64,000 nt of DNA from Thermomonas flagellata. Its GTDB lineage: Bacteria > Pseudomonadota > Gammaproteobacteria > Xanthomonadales > Xanthomonadaceae. A program made the translations under genes and the position numbers. The stretch spans positions 186,001 to 250,000 of the forward strand of contig NZ_JAJOZK010000003.1 of assembly GCF_022419185.1 (NCBI RefSeq), in the 5' to 3' direction. The notes below the pieces were generated by a model, which saw only the letters and a program-made list of their open reading frames with translations, made no database searches and had not been told where the DNA came from. Positions 11,628 through 22,500 of this stretch are shown here, piece after piece. Every line of letters begins with the position of its first letter. The stretch's first letter is position 1.

Positions 11628-14600
11628 GCCGCCTCCCCTGGGCGCGCGCCCAGCCCCGCCTGCACGGCATCCAGCAGGGCATCGTCGAAGCGGTGCCGCC
11701 ACACGCCGCAAGGCGTGCCGTCGGGCAGGCGCAGCCCCACCGCGCGCACGAACAGGTACCAGCAGTCGCCCAGATGCTGCGCGCGCCGGTAGGCACCGCC
11801 GAGGCGCTCGCGCAGGTAGCGCTCGAGCGCGACCGTGTACAGCAATGCCTGCAGGCGATAGCCGCTGGCGCGCATCGCCGCCTCCAGCGCCGGCGGGGCG
11901 TAGTCCTCGAGAGACGCGCGCGGGCCGCTGCCGAGGCGGTTGCCCTTGTAGTCGAGCACGTGGTAGCGCCCGCCGTGGGCGAACACCAGGTCGATCTTGC
12001 CGTTCATCAACCCGGCCAGCGCCTGCTCGCGCGCGGGCACCAGGTCCGGCTCGCCGTGCGCGGCGCAGGCCGCGCGCAGCGCGCGCAGGGATACGCCGTC
12101 CAGCAGGTAGTGGAACTCCATCTCGGCGCGCAGGTCGGCCGCGCCCAACGCACCCAGGCGCGGGCCGTGCGCATCGCCCAGCGGCGCGTCCAGCACCGCC
12201 TGCAGGCGCTGCGCCAGCGGCACGGCCAGCCGCTCCAGCGTACCCTCGCGCGGGCGCACGCCGTGCTCGCGCAGCGCGGCCAGTACGGCGTCCGGCGTGA
12301 TCGGCCGGCCCGGCACGCGATGTTCGAACAGCGCATGCACGGCATTGCCGAAATCGGTGCCGGCCACGCCCATCAGCGCGTCCAGCTCCGGATGCCAGGT
12401 CGGTTCGATCGTCGCATCGGCCGCCGCGACAGGCGCCGCCTCCGCGCTGGCCTCGACCTGCGCCGGCAGCACCTCGTCCTCGGCGGCTCCCGCTTCCTCG
12501 GCGATGCGCTGGCGGCCGCCCCCGGCCAGCGTGCTGAAGCTGTGCCGCAGCGGCAGCGGGCCGGGCGGTGGCGGCGGCAAGGCGCGCGCCACGCGCAAGG
12601 CCGTGTCGGCCGGCGCCGGCTCCGCCGCGAGGATCTCCGGCGCGTCCCAGCCCGCGCGACAGGCGATGCCCTCGCCCTCCGCGCCTGCCTCCAGCGCGGA
12701 CAGATCAAGCGCGTTCAGCGGCACCTCCTGCAGCTTGGCGCGCGCCGGATGTGCAGGGGCCAGCGTGAACACATGGCAGGCGTGGATGGCGCGGGTCAGC
12801 GCCACGTACAGCATGCGGAAGCGCTCCTCGTACTCCTCGCGTGCGACCAAGTCCTTCGCCGGCCCTTGCACCAGCACCTTCACCCCGGTCGCGGGGTCGG
12901 CCAGCAGGGCCGGGCCGTGCCTGCCGTTGCGTGAGGCGCAATGCTTCCACAGCAGCGGCAGGAACACCACGCCGAACTCCAGGCCCTTGCTCGCATGCAG
13001 GGTCATCAGCTGCACCCGCTCGGCATCCGATTCCAGCCGCAGCGCGCGCGCCTCGGCCGCATCGCTGCCATCGCCCTCGCCCTCCATCTGGTCGGCGAAC
13101 CAGGCCAGCAGCCGCTCGCCGCCGCCATCGAGTTCCCACGCCGCCTGCAGCAGTTCCCCGAGGTGGCGCAGGTCGGTGAGCATGCGTTCGCCCGCCACCG
13201 TCTGCAGCAGGCGCGCGGCGTGCTGCTCCAGCAGCGCCGCCACCAGCGCCAGCGGCCCCGTGCGTTCCAGTACCGCGTGCAGGGCATGGAAGCGCGCGGC
13301 CAGCACATCCCAACTGCCGGCATCGCGGCGCAGCGCCTGCAGCCCCGGCAACGTGCCGCCCCACAGCCGGGTCGCATAGGCGGCGCGCAGCGCGCGCGGG
13401 TCGTCGGCATGCAGCACGGCATGCAGCACCAGCCGCAGCTCGCGCGCGACGTCAGTGTCGAACACGCTGTCCTGGCTGCCGGAGACGCAGGGCACGCCGC
13501 GCGCCTTGAGGATCGCCGCCAGCTTCGCCACCTGTTCATTGGTCGGCAGCAGCACGGCGATGTCGCCCGGCGCCAGCCGCTCGGTGCCGATGCGGTAGCC
13601 CTGCGCGGACAGCGCCCACGCGATGTGGTCCGCGCAGGCGCGCAGAGCCTGCTGCTCCAGATCGCCGTCAGCGTCTTCCTCCGCCAACCGATGCAGCACC
13701 AGCGGCTGCGCGACCGCCATGTCTTCCTCACCCACCCGCAATGGCTCGGCGTCGCGGCGGGCGCTGCCCTGCACCGGCTGGTAGAGGATCGGCGTCTGCG
13801 CATCCGCCGGGCCGAGACGGTGGCCGGTGGCGGCATAGAAGCGGTTGAGCGCGGCCACGTAGCCGCGGCTGGAGCGATGGTTGGTATCCAGCACCAGGCG
13901 GTCGCCCGGTGCGACGCCCGCGCTGGCGCGGAGATAGGCCTGCACGTCGCCGCCGCGGAAGCGGTAGATCGCCTGCTTGGGGTCGCCGATCATCACCAGC
14001 CGCCCGCGCGGCGCATCGTTCCCGTCGCGGTAGATCGCATCGAGGATGCCGAACTGCACCGGGTCGGTGTCCTGGAACTCGTCCACCAGCGCCACCGGCC
14101 AGGCCGCGCACAGCGCATCCGCCAGCGCCCGCTGCCCGTCGCGCGGTGCGAGCGCATCGCGCACCGCGACCAGCACGGCATCGAAGCTCATCTGCCCGGC
14201 GGCCTCCAGCCGCGCCTGCAGCGCAGCCTGGCACCAGCGCCGCGCGGCGACGAGGAAGCGGCGCAGCGGGACGTGGCTGGCGCGATCGAGCTGGACCGGC
14301 GGGAGCGCGGCGGCGAGCGCCACCGAACCGGCCACCAGCCGCTGCACGCGCGGATCGTCCTTGCCCGCCTTGTTCACGCCCTTGAATTCACCGGCCTGCG
14401 CCAGCGCCTCGTGATGCGTCCGCAGGACATCGCCCAGCGCATCGTCCGCGCCGGCCAGCGCCTCCACCAACGCCCGCCACGCTTTCTCCAGCCCGCCGCC
14501 AGCGCGCAGCAACCCGGGCGTGGCCAGCACCGCCTGTGCCTCGGCCTTCCAGAGCTGCGCGTCGCCGAGCGCGCGCGCCACCGCCGCGCGCACCTCCTCC

Positions 14601-15244
14601 GCCGGCAGCGGCTCGAGGTCGACCTCCGCCTGCAGCAGCAGCGGCATGTACCGCTTCAGCATGTCGTGCTTGATGCCCACCGCGCGGGCGAGCGCCACCA
14701 GCTCGTCCCCGGCATCGCCCTGCGCGATCACCCGCCACAGGTCCGCGGCCAGCGCGGCCTGCAGCGCCTTGCCGTCCACCAGCGCCGGGCTGCGGAACAG
14801 CGCGCCGGCGGCGAACGGATGCTCGGCGAGGATGCGCATGCACAGCGCGTGCAGGGTGCAGATCGGGGCGGCGTCGAACTCGGCCAACGCGCCCTGCAGG
14901 CGGCGGACGTCGCGCGCGCGCGTGGCGTCGTCATCCCAGCGCGCATGCAGCCAGCGCGCATCGGCGGCCTCGGTGTTGACATCCGCCGCAGGCTTGGCCG
15001 CCTCCGCCAGCGCCCACAGCAGCTTGCCGCGCAGGCGCTCGCCCAGCTCGGCCGCGGCGGCATTGGTGAAGGTGCTGACCACGATCTGGCGCGGCGAGCG
15101 CCCCTGCTCCAGCAGCAGGCGCAGGTACAGCGCCGCGATGGTCCAGGTCTTGCCGGTGCCGGCGCTGGCCTCCACCAGGCTACGGCCGTCGCCGGCCAGC
15201 GGCAGCGCGGTCCAATCGCGCACGGGCATAGCCGGCGCGCTCAT
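11624..15244 (-). CDS. recB: Exodeoxyribonuclease V (RecBCD) beta subunit, RecB
   Basis: The 3'-5' helicase and sole nuclease of RecBCD, which also loads RecA after Chi recognition. It has 1206 residues (E. coli 1180). An N-terminal UvrD-type helicase starts with Walker A ASAGTGKT (26-33); DEFQDTDP is motif II, and MTLHASKGLEF is a late helicase motif. The C-terminal nuclease domain keeps GKIDLVF and LDYKGN, the metal-binding Asp and the Asp-x-Lys signature, so nuclease activity is expected. The ATG overlaps the recC stop (ATGA), and the recB stop overlaps recD in the same way. Confidence 0.96.
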   Translation of the reverse strand: MSAPAMPVRDWTALPLAGDGRSLVEASAGTGKTWTIAALYLRLLLEQGRSPRQIVVSTFTNAAAAELGERLRGKLLWALAEAAKPAADVNTEAADARWLHARWDDDATRARDVRRLQGALAEFDAAPICTLHALCMRILAEHPFAAGALFRSPALVDGKALQAALAADLWRVIAQGDAGDELVALARAVGIKHDMLKRYMPLLLQAEVDLEPLPAEEVRAAVARALGDAQLWKAEAQAVLATPGLLRAGGGLEKAWRALVEALAGADDALGDVLRTHHEALAQAGEFKGVNKAGKDDPRVQRLVAGSVALAAALPPVQLDRASHVPLRRFLVAARRWCQAALQARLEAAGQMSFDAVLVAVRDALAPRDGQRALADALCAAWPVALVDEFQDTDPVQFGILDAIYRDGNDAPRGRLVMIGDPKQAIYRFRGGDVQAYLRASAGVAPGDRLVLDTNHRSSRGYVAALNRFYAATGHRLGPADAQTPILYQPVQGSARRDAEPLRVGEEDMAVAQPLVLHRLAEEDADGDLEQQALRACADHIAWALSAQGYRIGTERLAPGDIAVLLPTNEQVAKLAAILKARGVPCVSGSQDSVFDTDVARELRLVLHAVLHADDPRALRAAYATRLWGGTLPGLQALRRDAGSWDVLAARFHALHAVLERTGPLALVAALLEQHAARLLQTVAGERMLTDLRHLGELLQAAWELDGGGERLLAWFADQMEGEGDGSDAAEARALRLESDAERVQLMTLHASKGLEFGVVFLPLLWKHCASRNGRHGPALLADPATGVKVLVQGPAKDLVAREEYEERFRMLYVALTRAIHACHVFTLAPAHPARAKLQEVPLNALDLSALEAGAEGEGIACRAGWDAPEILAAEPAPADTALRVARALPPPPPGPLPLRHSFSTLAGGGRQRIAEEAGAAEDEVLPAQVEASAEAAPVAAADATIEPTWHPELDALMGVAGTDFGNAVHALFEHRVPGRPITPDAVLAALREHGVRPREGTLERLAVPLAQRLQAVLDAPLGDAHGPRLGALGAADLRAEMEFHYLLDGVSLRALRAACAAHGEPDLVPAREQALAGLMNGKIDLVFAHGGRYHVLDYKGNRLGSGPRASLEDYAPPALEAAMRASGYRLQALLYTVALERYLRERLGGAYRRAQHLGDCWYLFVRAVGLRLPDGTPCGVWRHRFDDALLDAVQAGLGARPGEAA

Positions 15245-18200
15245 GCCGCCTCCCCGTGCGCGCCGGCCGCCCGGGCGTCGTCATCGCCGCCGGCACCTGC
15301 CTCCAACGTGATCAGCGCCAGCACCGCACGCGCATCCCGCTGTAGCGCCCGCAGCGCCGCGCGCTCCGGATCGGCCTCGTGGTCGCCGAACACCAGCGCG
15401 CCTTCCAGCAGGCGCGCGTAGCCGGGCGCGTGATCGCGCTCGCCGGTGCCGTCGCCATAGGACTTCACCCACACCTTCCGCACGGCCTCGGCGATGGCGT
15501 CGAGGTCCGCGTCCTCCCCGGCCTGCGCCGCCGCCCAGCCGGCCTGCGGATAGAACCGCGCTTGCCCGGCCAGCCCGCGCTGCGCTAGCGCGACGAGCCC
15601 GCGCAGCCGCCGCCGCAGGTCGGTCTGCAGCACCGCGCGGGTGGCGGCATCGGCGGCGCAGTAGTGCGCATCCCACGCATTGATGGCATCGGCAAACGCG
15701 CATGCGTCGGCGGCCAGCAGGGTCAGCCGCACCGGCGCGGGCGCGGCCTCCGGCTCGCCCGCGCGCTGCAGGCGCAGCAGCGCCCAGTGCAGGAAGGCCG
15801 GCACGCGCTCCTTGAAGCTCAATGCGTCCGCTTTTTTCAGCGGCCCTTGACGGCTGCCCGGGGCTGTATAGGCGAACACCAGCTGCACGCCGCCGTCCGC
15901 GCCGGCCAGCGGGAACACGTTGCGCAGCAGGCCGCTGATGCGCGCCGGCAGGCCGTCGTCGCACGCGCCCTCGCCGGTCGGCCGCAGCGCCACGTCCACC
16001 CGCAGCGGCTGCGCACCGGCGGCCGCGCGCGCATCGAAGCGATCGCGGAACTCCGCTTCCACGCGCTGCCACAGTGCCTCCACCGCCGCGGCCTCGGCCT
16101 CCCACGCCTGCGCCCCGGCCTCCCCCGGCGGCAGCAGGCCGCCGAGTGCCACCCACGGCGGCGGCTGGCGGTCCCAAGCCCATGCAGGATCGCCGCATTT
16201 GCGCGGCAGCACCTGCTGCAGGAACACCTTGCGCGCCACCGTGTGCAGGCGGGCGATCCCGTCCAGCGGCTCGTCCTCCGGCAGCCGCGCGTCGGCGTCG
16301 AACGCGGCCAGCGACAGCTGCAGATGGTCCTTCAGCAAGGCCTTCGCAGGATCCTTGAAATAGCCTTCGAGCAGGCCGAGCGGCAGCGGATCGGGCAGGG
16401 GCTCGGGTGGCGCGGCGGGGGCCGCGACCTCGCCGTCGCGCAGGCCGGGCAGCGGCGCGCGGCCGGCCCCGCGCATGCCGGCGAAGGCCTGCGAATACGA
16501 GAACAGGGCCGGATGGGCGCCGTCGAAATAGCGCGCGTCGAACGGCTGCAGCGGATGCCGTACCCGCCACGGCCGGGGCGCTTTTTCGTCATCGGGTGCA
16601 TTGCCGCAACGGGCATCGAGCTCGGCCAGCAGCTCGGCCAGCGGCGCGGCCGGGTTGCGCGGCTTGCCGTCGCGTACGCCCTGGCCGATGTAGGACAGGT
16701 GCAGGCGCTTGCGCGCGGACATCACGGTTTCGAGGAACAGGTAGCGGTCGTCGCCGGCCACGTCGCGGTCGCCGATCCGCGGCAGGCACGCCATCAGGTC
16801 GAGGCCGCCGTCGGCCACCCGCCGAGGGAACGCGCCTTCGTCCAGCCCCAGCACGCACACCACGTCGAACGGGATCGCGCGCTGCGGCACCATGCCGCAG
16901 AAGGTGATCCCGCCCAGCAGGAAGCGCTGGCGCTCGGGCGCGGCGGCCAGCGCGTCCTGCAGCACCTCGCGCACCACCGCCAGCCGCAGCGGCGGATCCT
17001 CGCCGTTGCGCGCCGGCTCCGCCGCGAGCTGGGCGATGGCGCGATGCAGGACCGACAGCGCGGCGCGCGCGTCGGCGTCGTCGGGGTCGATCCGCACCAG
17101 CGCGTCGAGGCGCTCGCGCAGCCACGCGGCCCAGCGGCTGGCGGGCTGCTCGACCTCGGCCAGCGCGCGCCAGGCCTGCAGTTCGCACAGCAGGCGGTCG
17201 AGGCTGCCGAGCGCGGCGGCGGATGGGCCGTCGATGCCGACCTGCGGCAGCAGGCGGGTGCCGTCCGCCAGCTGCACTGCCTCCGGATCCGCGCTGCCCG
17301 CGGCATCCGCCAGCAGGTAGCCGGCGAGCAGGCGGTCCAGCGCCCAGGCGAAGCTGTGCTCGGCCCGCGGCGGCAGCGCCAGCGCCTGCTTGTGCGCGCC
17401 GTCCAGCGCCCACGCCACCCGGCTCTCGCGCAGCCACTCGACCAGGGTATCGGCATCGCCCGCGTCCAGCCGCAGCGCCGCCTGCACCTCGGGCACGCCC
17501 AGCAGGTCCACCACCTCCGGCGCGGCCAGGCGCGAGGCGCCCAGCCCGAGCAGGCCCTGGAACAGGGTGAACAGGCGATGGCTGCGCGCCACCGGCACGT
17601 CCGCCAGGTGGTAGGGCAGCCATGGCTCGCGCGCGGAGCCGGGCTCGCCGAACACCGCCGGGATCAGCGGCAGGTAGGCGCGGATGTCGGGCGCCATCAC
17701 CACGATGCCGTCGGGGCGCACGCCCTCCTTTTCGATCGCATCCAGCAGCGCGTCGCGCAGCACTTCGAGCTCGCGCAGGCGGGTGTGGCAGGCGTGCACG
17801 CGCAGGCTGGCGTCGGCGGTTGCCGCGGGATCGGCGGCATCCTCCGACAGCAGCTCCGGCTGCAGCCGGCGGATGCTTTCCTGCAGGCGTTCGAGGCGGT
17901 TGCCCGGTGTGTCGCTGGCGTCGTCCTGCCAGTGGCGGATGTCCTCGCGCAGCGCCTCGTCCACCAATGCGGCGAAGAAGTGCTGGCCCAGGCGTCCCCA
18001 GCGTGCCAGCAGCGGGTGGCCCTGCTCGCGCCAGTCGAGCGCCTCGGGAGCGTCGAGGCGCGCCTGCTCGTCCTCGCGAAAGGCGTGCCAACCGGACGCA
18101 TCGGGCGTGCGCCAGTCGCCCTGCCCGCTGGCCCTGTGCAGGCCGCCCCAGTACTCGCGGCAGGGATCGGGCACGTACAGGAACACCGGCGCGCGCCGGG

Positions 18201-18957
18201 CGTAGGCGCGCAGCACCGCCAGCTCCGCCGGCGGCAGGTGCGCCAGCCCGAACACGTGCAGCGGCGCGTGCGGCGCGCCCTGCGCCTGCAGCGCGGCGAT
18301 GAGCGCCTGCACCAGGCGCGCGCGGTGCTCGCCGAGCGCCGCGGCCACGGCCTGCCACAGCGGTGCCAGGCACTGCGCCTCCAGCGCGCGCAGCGCGGGG
18401 TCGGTGCGTTGCGCGGTGGCGAAGGCGTGCTTGCCCGCCTCCCAGGCCAGCAGCCAGTCGCTGCGGTACACGAGGTATTGCGAATACACCCGCGCCAGCC
18501 GGTCGGCCAGCTGGAAGCGGCGCAGCGCGCGCTCGTCGTCGCTGGCCGCGCCCGCGAGGTAGTCGCGCAGGCGCGGGTCGCTGACGCCGTGCGCGGAGGG
18601 GTCGCCCAGCAGCGCGTGCAGGGTCCAGCGCAGGTGCCCGCGGCGGTAGTGCGGCAGCGCCACCGCGCGTTCGCCCAGCAGCCGGGCCGAGAGCCCGTCC
18701 AGCCAGGTGCTGGGCAGCTGCACCTCGAGGTTGGCTACGATCCCGCCCGCGCCGCGCCTGCGCGCCAGCGCGCCCGACAGCCACTGCTGCATGCCCGGAT
18801 GCGCGGCGATCACCTGCTGCGGCGCCAATGGATGCGCCGGACGGGTCTGGGCGAGCAGGGTCTCCAGCGGCCCGAGCAGCGCCTCCAGCCGGCTGGCGCG
18901 TAGCAGGACCAGGCCGGAGGCCTCCTCAATGGCGGTCGCGTGGGAATCCGTGGGCAT
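15241..18957 (-). CDS. recC: Exodeoxyribonuclease V (RecBCD) gamma subunit, RecC
   Basis: Subunit that splits the DNA strands and scans for Chi; its helicase- and nuclease-like folds are inactive in the family. It has 1238 residues, about 10% longer than E. coli RecC (1122). Recognisable parts include HPGMQQWL near the N-terminus, the helicase-like region with LRVHACHTRLRELEVL, and ITFCGMVPQRAIPFDVVCVLG. Start at 18957 is preceded by AAGG. It leads the recCBD operon, which begins after the terminator of the pilin operon. The extra length is spread through the protein and has no obvious added domain. Confidence 0.94.
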   Translation of the reverse strand: MPTDSHATAIEEASGLVLLRASRLEALLGPLETLLAQTRPAHPLAPQQVIAAHPGMQQWLSGALARRRGAGGIVANLEVQLPSTWLDGLSARLLGERAVALPHYRRGHLRWTLHALLGDPSAHGVSDPRLRDYLAGAASDDERALRRFQLADRLARVYSQYLVYRSDWLLAWEAGKHAFATAQRTDPALRALEAQCLAPLWQAVAAALGEHRARLVQALIAALQAQGAPHAPLHVFGLAHLPPAELAVLRAYARRAPVFLYVPDPCREYWGGLHRASGQGDWRTPDASGWHAFREDEQARLDAPEALDWREQGHPLLARWGRLGQHFFAALVDEALREDIRHWQDDASDTPGNRLERLQESIRRLQPELLSEDAADPAATADASLRVHACHTRLRELEVLRDALLDAIEKEGVRPDGIVVMAPDIRAYLPLIPAVFGEPGSAREPWLPYHLADVPVARSHRLFTLFQGLLGLGASRLAAPEVVDLLGVPEVQAALRLDAGDADTLVEWLRESRVAWALDGAHKQALALPPRAEHSFAWALDRLLAGYLLADAAGSADPEAVQLADGTRLLPQVGIDGPSAAALGSLDRLLCELQAWRALAEVEQPASRWAAWLRERLDALVRIDPDDADARAALSVLHRAIAQLAAEPARNGEDPPLRLAVVREVLQDALAAAPERQRFLLGGITFCGMVPQRAIPFDVVCVLGLDEGAFPRRVADGGLDLMACLPRIGDRDVAGDDRYLFLETVMSARKRLHLSYIGQGVRDGKPRNPAAPLAELLAELDARCGNAPDDEKAPRPWRVRHPLQPFDARYFDGAHPALFSYSQAFAGMRGAGRAPLPGLRDGEVAAPAAPPEPLPDPLPLGLLEGYFKDPAKALLKDHLQLSLAAFDADARLPEDEPLDGIARLHTVARKVFLQQVLPRKCGDPAWAWDRQPPPWVALGGLLPPGEAGAQAWEAEAAAVEALWQRVEAEFRDRFDARAAAGAQPLRVDVALRPTGEGACDDGLPARISGLLRNVFPLAGADGGVQLVFAYTAPGSRQGPLKKADALSFKERVPAFLHWALLRLQRAGEPEAAPAPVRLTLLAADACAFADAINAWDAHYCAADAATRAVLQTDLRRRLRGLVALAQRGLAGQARFYPQAGWAAAQAGEDADLDAIAEAVRKVWVKSYGDGTGERDHAPGYARLLEGALVFGDHEADPERAALRALQRDARAVLALITLEAGAGGDDDARAAGAHGEAA

Positions 18958-19036
18958 GCCCTTGCATTGCAGCGGCGGTCCGTCTCAGTGGCTGCGACTG
19001 TACTTGCAACTGCGGCCATCCTGCCGAATTGGCCAC

Positions 19037-19062
19037 AAAAAACCCGCCTTGCGGCGGGTTTT
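19037..19062 (-). terminator. Intrinsic terminator of the minor-pilin operon
   Basis: AAAACCCGCC and GGCGGGTTTT form a perfect 10-bp stem with a 4-base loop (19062-19039), ending in six T residues on the minus strand. It lies 31 bases after the pilE stop and upstream of recC, so it separates the two same-strand operons. Confidence 0.9.
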
Positions 19063-19092
19063 CCGTGACTCGCGCGGGATGCGCGACGAGCA

Positions 19093-19491
19093 CTACCAGC
19101 AACCCGGTGTGGTCGGGGTCTTGGTGCCCGCCTGGTTCAGTGTCAGCGTGCCGCAGCTGTCGCCGGCCTGCTTGCCCGTCGGGGTCGCCGACAAGGTGAA
19201 GGTCTTCTGGGTCGGCGCACTGCTGAACGCAATGGTGTAGTAACTGAGCACGTCCGGGTCGCAGATACTGGTATCGACCGGCGCGCCGACATAGGTCAAG
19301 CCGGTCGTATAGAACCGCTCGACTCGCTGCGCCACCGCGCTCAGACAGGCGGTGCCCGCGGCGCGCCGGGTCTTGCGCTGGTGCTCGTTGTAGCTCGGCA
19401 GGCCAATCGCGGCCAGAATGCCGATGATCGCCACCACCACCATCAGCTCGATCAGGCTGAAGCCCCGGGCCTTGCGTCCACTGCGCTGCAT
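19093..19491 (-). CDS. pilE: Type IV minor pilin PilE
   Basis: A 132-residue type IV pilin with leader [26 protein letters not shown]: the prepilin peptidase site, Phe +1 and Glu +5 are all canonical, followed by [16 protein letters not shown]-terminal cysteines (CGTL...GCW) probably form the D-region disulfide. The start at 19491 is preferred because GGGAG lies 7 bases upstream and the leader length is typical; an in-frame ATG at 19509, 2 bases after the pilY1 stop, would add six residues. It is the last gene of the operon, directly before a strong terminator. The position after pilY1 marks it as the minor pilin PilE, not the major pilin. Confidence 0.93.
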   Translation of the reverse strand: MQRSGRKARGFSLIELMVVVAIIGILAAIGLPSYNEHQRKTRRAAGTACLSAVAQRVERFYTTGLTYVGAPVDTSICDPDVLSYYTIAFSSAPTQKTFTLSATPTGKQAGDSCGTLTLNQAGTKTPTTPGCW

Positions 19492-19511
19492 CTGCGTGCT
19501 CCCGTTCATGC

Positions 19512-22500
19512 TCAGTCACCCCGGATTTCGCGCCAGGACACGCGGCTCCACTGCTTGCGCAGGATACCGCCGGCACCCGGCTTCTCCGAGCCGATGCTGC
19601 CGCCGGTGCCGCCGACCACCAGCTTGCCGTCGAGGAAGATCGGCAGGGTGGGCATGCCGACGCCGAAGTTCACCGACCCGACCGGCACGCCGCCGACCAC
19701 GGTGTCGGAAGTCTTGCCGTCGTTGTTGAGGTCGAAGAACGAGGAGCCGGCACTGGTCCCGGTGAAGGCATCCAGGGCATTGATGTAGCCGGTGCCGCCG
19801 GATTCGCAGGCATCGCCCTCCGGGATCATGCTGGCGGTGACCAGGATGTTGCCCACCACCTGCGCATCCTGGACGATGCGCTCGCCGTTGCCCGGCAGGT
19901 TGACGAACCAGCCCTTCTTGCCGACCGGCAGGTCGGCCTTGGCGTCGAAGGTGCGCACCGGGTAGCCGTCCACCACGGCGCCGGTGTTGCCGATGTTGCG
20001 CTTGACCAGGTCGGTGTAGGCCAGCGGCAGGCCGCTGTCGTCGTCGATGAAGCCGTACAGGCTCTGGGTCAGCGGGGTCTTGTCCTCGGCCTCGGCAGTG
20101 GTCAGGAAGCTACCGGTGCCGACGAACACCCAGCGCTTGAAGGTCTTCGGATCGGTGGCCACTGCCACCCCGCCGGTGATCGGCTGGACCGCGCCGCTGC
20201 CGTCGTTGGAGCGCGCGGTGAACAGCTTGGTCGCCGTCCAGGCGCCCGGGGTGGCGCTGGTGAGGTCGAACTTCCAGACGTTGCCGAGGCGGTCGCCGGC
20301 GTAGGCATAGGCCACGGTCTTGCCGTCCGGGCCGAGCACCACGCTGGGCGCGGCCAGGCCGTTCGGGTTGGACGCATTGCCGGCGCCGGTGTCGATCTCG
20401 CGCAGGACTGCGCCGGTGTTGAGGTCAAGCACGATCAGCACGGCCTTGTCGTTATTGCTGTTGACGCCGTTGCCGAGGATCACCGCCTTCTGCCCGCTCT
20501 TGACCCGCGCCAGCACCGGCCGGCCCATCACCAGGCCCATGTTGCCGCTGGCGGTGTCGGCGCGCTCCCACAGGGCATTGGAGGCCCCGAAGCTGCCGGG
20601 GTTGGTCACGTCGAGCGCGAACAGGCCCTTGCCGCCCTTGCCGAGCGCGCCGACCAGGATGTTCTGGCCGGGCGTCAGCTTGCGGTCGGACACCACCACC
20701 GGGCCGTCCACGAAGAACTTGTGGGTGTAGTCGCCGCGGCTGAGGTCGCGCAGGTTGCCGATGTTGACCAGTCCCGGGATATAGGCGAACAGCTCGTTGC
20801 CGGTGTTGCCGTCGAAGGCGTGCAGCATGCCGTCGTTGGCGCCCACGTACAGGGTGTTGGTGTCGTCCACGTAGGCCGGCGAGGAGCCGATGATGTCGCC
20901 CAGCACCGAGGTGCGGTTGCGCAGCAGGCCGCCGTTCTTCTCCTCCTTGCTGGCATCGCCCTTGAGGTAGTTGGCGTTGTCGATCCCGGTCACCGGGTAG
21001 TCCACCGGGCCGCCGACGCGGGTCAGCGCGACCAACTGGGTGGTGGTCGGGAAGGTCGCCCCCATCGCCCCGTTCCAGGTGAACACCTTGCGCGTGGTGT
21101 AGCTCGGGATGCTGGCCTGCCACAGCAGCGTGGTTGGATTATTGTTGGCATCCAGGGTCCACGCCTTGACCTGGCCGGTCCACAGCCCGGACACATAGCT
21201 GGCGTTGAACACCTTGCCGCCAGTCTTGATCGAGGCGGCGTTGGTGGCCACGTTCGAGAACGAGCTGGTGCGCTGCACCACCGCGGCCAGCGCCTTGGCC
21301 AGGCCGGCGGAGAATTCGCTGGGGTTGGTCGCCGCGGTGAACTCGCCGTGCCCGTTGACCGCCGCGTGCAGCAGGTCGTCCAGGCGCTTGGCATTGTCGT
21401 TGGTCGGGTTGCTGGTATCCGGGTCGGGCCAGCTGTCGCCGCCGTTGATCGCGGTGGTCGCCTCCGCCACGCTGCCCCAGCCCTTGGTGGTCTTGAGGCC
21501 GATCGAGATGGTGAAGGTCACCATGTGCTGCCAGAATGCCGGATCGGCGGTCGTGCTCGGCACGTTGTTGGTCATGTCCGTGCGCAGGTCGTTCTTCCAG
21601 TAGCGCATGGCCACGTCGGCCAGGGTATTGCTGTAGCTGTCCGCGAACGGCGCGCTCGGCGTGTAGGTATAGGGCGGTTGGCCGGGCCCGGTGATGGTGC
21701 TGCCAGCGGTGCCATCCTGGTTGCCGGAAGCCACCACGGAATTGTTCCAGTAGCCGTCGGTGGTCAGGATGGTGAAGTTCTGGCGGCAGGTGAACTGCGC
21801 GGCGCCGGACTGCGGGCCGTAGGGGCCGTTGGCATCGGTCCGCGAGTAGTATGTGCCGGCATTGTTCAGCGCGGCCTGCAGCGGAGTGCTGCCGCTGGCG
21901 ATGGCACCGAACAGGCGGTTGTACCAAGTGCTGCGGCTGGTGGTGACGGGGTTGCCGTTGCTGCCGTCGTTATCGACGAAGCGGCCGTCGTTGCCATCCC
22001 CGACCGGGATGTCGAAATTGCTGCGGTCCCAGATCGTGCGGTAGCCGACGCGGACGCGGTTGCCGAGGGTGCGGAAGGCTTCCGCCGCCGCGGCCTTGGC
22101 CGACTTGGTGCGGGTGCGGTGGTAGGAGTACCAGGTGGCGAAATTGGTCAGCTCGTCCGCCAAGCTGCGGCCGGACGGCAGCACCGAGGTGCAGCCGACC
22201 CAACCGGTGCTCGCCGTGCCGTCGTCGCAACGCGACCCAGAGCTGAGCCGCACCGCGAGGGTGACGTTGCTGAAGTTGGAAGCGGCATACACGCCGATCT
22301 GGTACACACCCGGGGTCGGGCGGTAGACCATGCAGGTCTCGGTGTTGCCGCCGCCGTTCGAACGGCACTGGTAGGCCGACAGGGTCGGATTGATCAGCGG
22401 CCGCACGTACAGGTCGGCGTTGCCGCTGCCGCCGGAAGTCTTGACCGACAGCACGGTGGTGCCGGCCGGCACGGTGACCGTGTAGTACTGCCAGTTGCCG

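Noticed and set aside
15664-18903. A long plus-strand open frame opposite recC, with similar ones opposite thrS, uvrB, recB and the OPT gene
   Set aside because: His/Arg/Gln/Ala-rich composition and exact opposition to core genes mark them as shadows.
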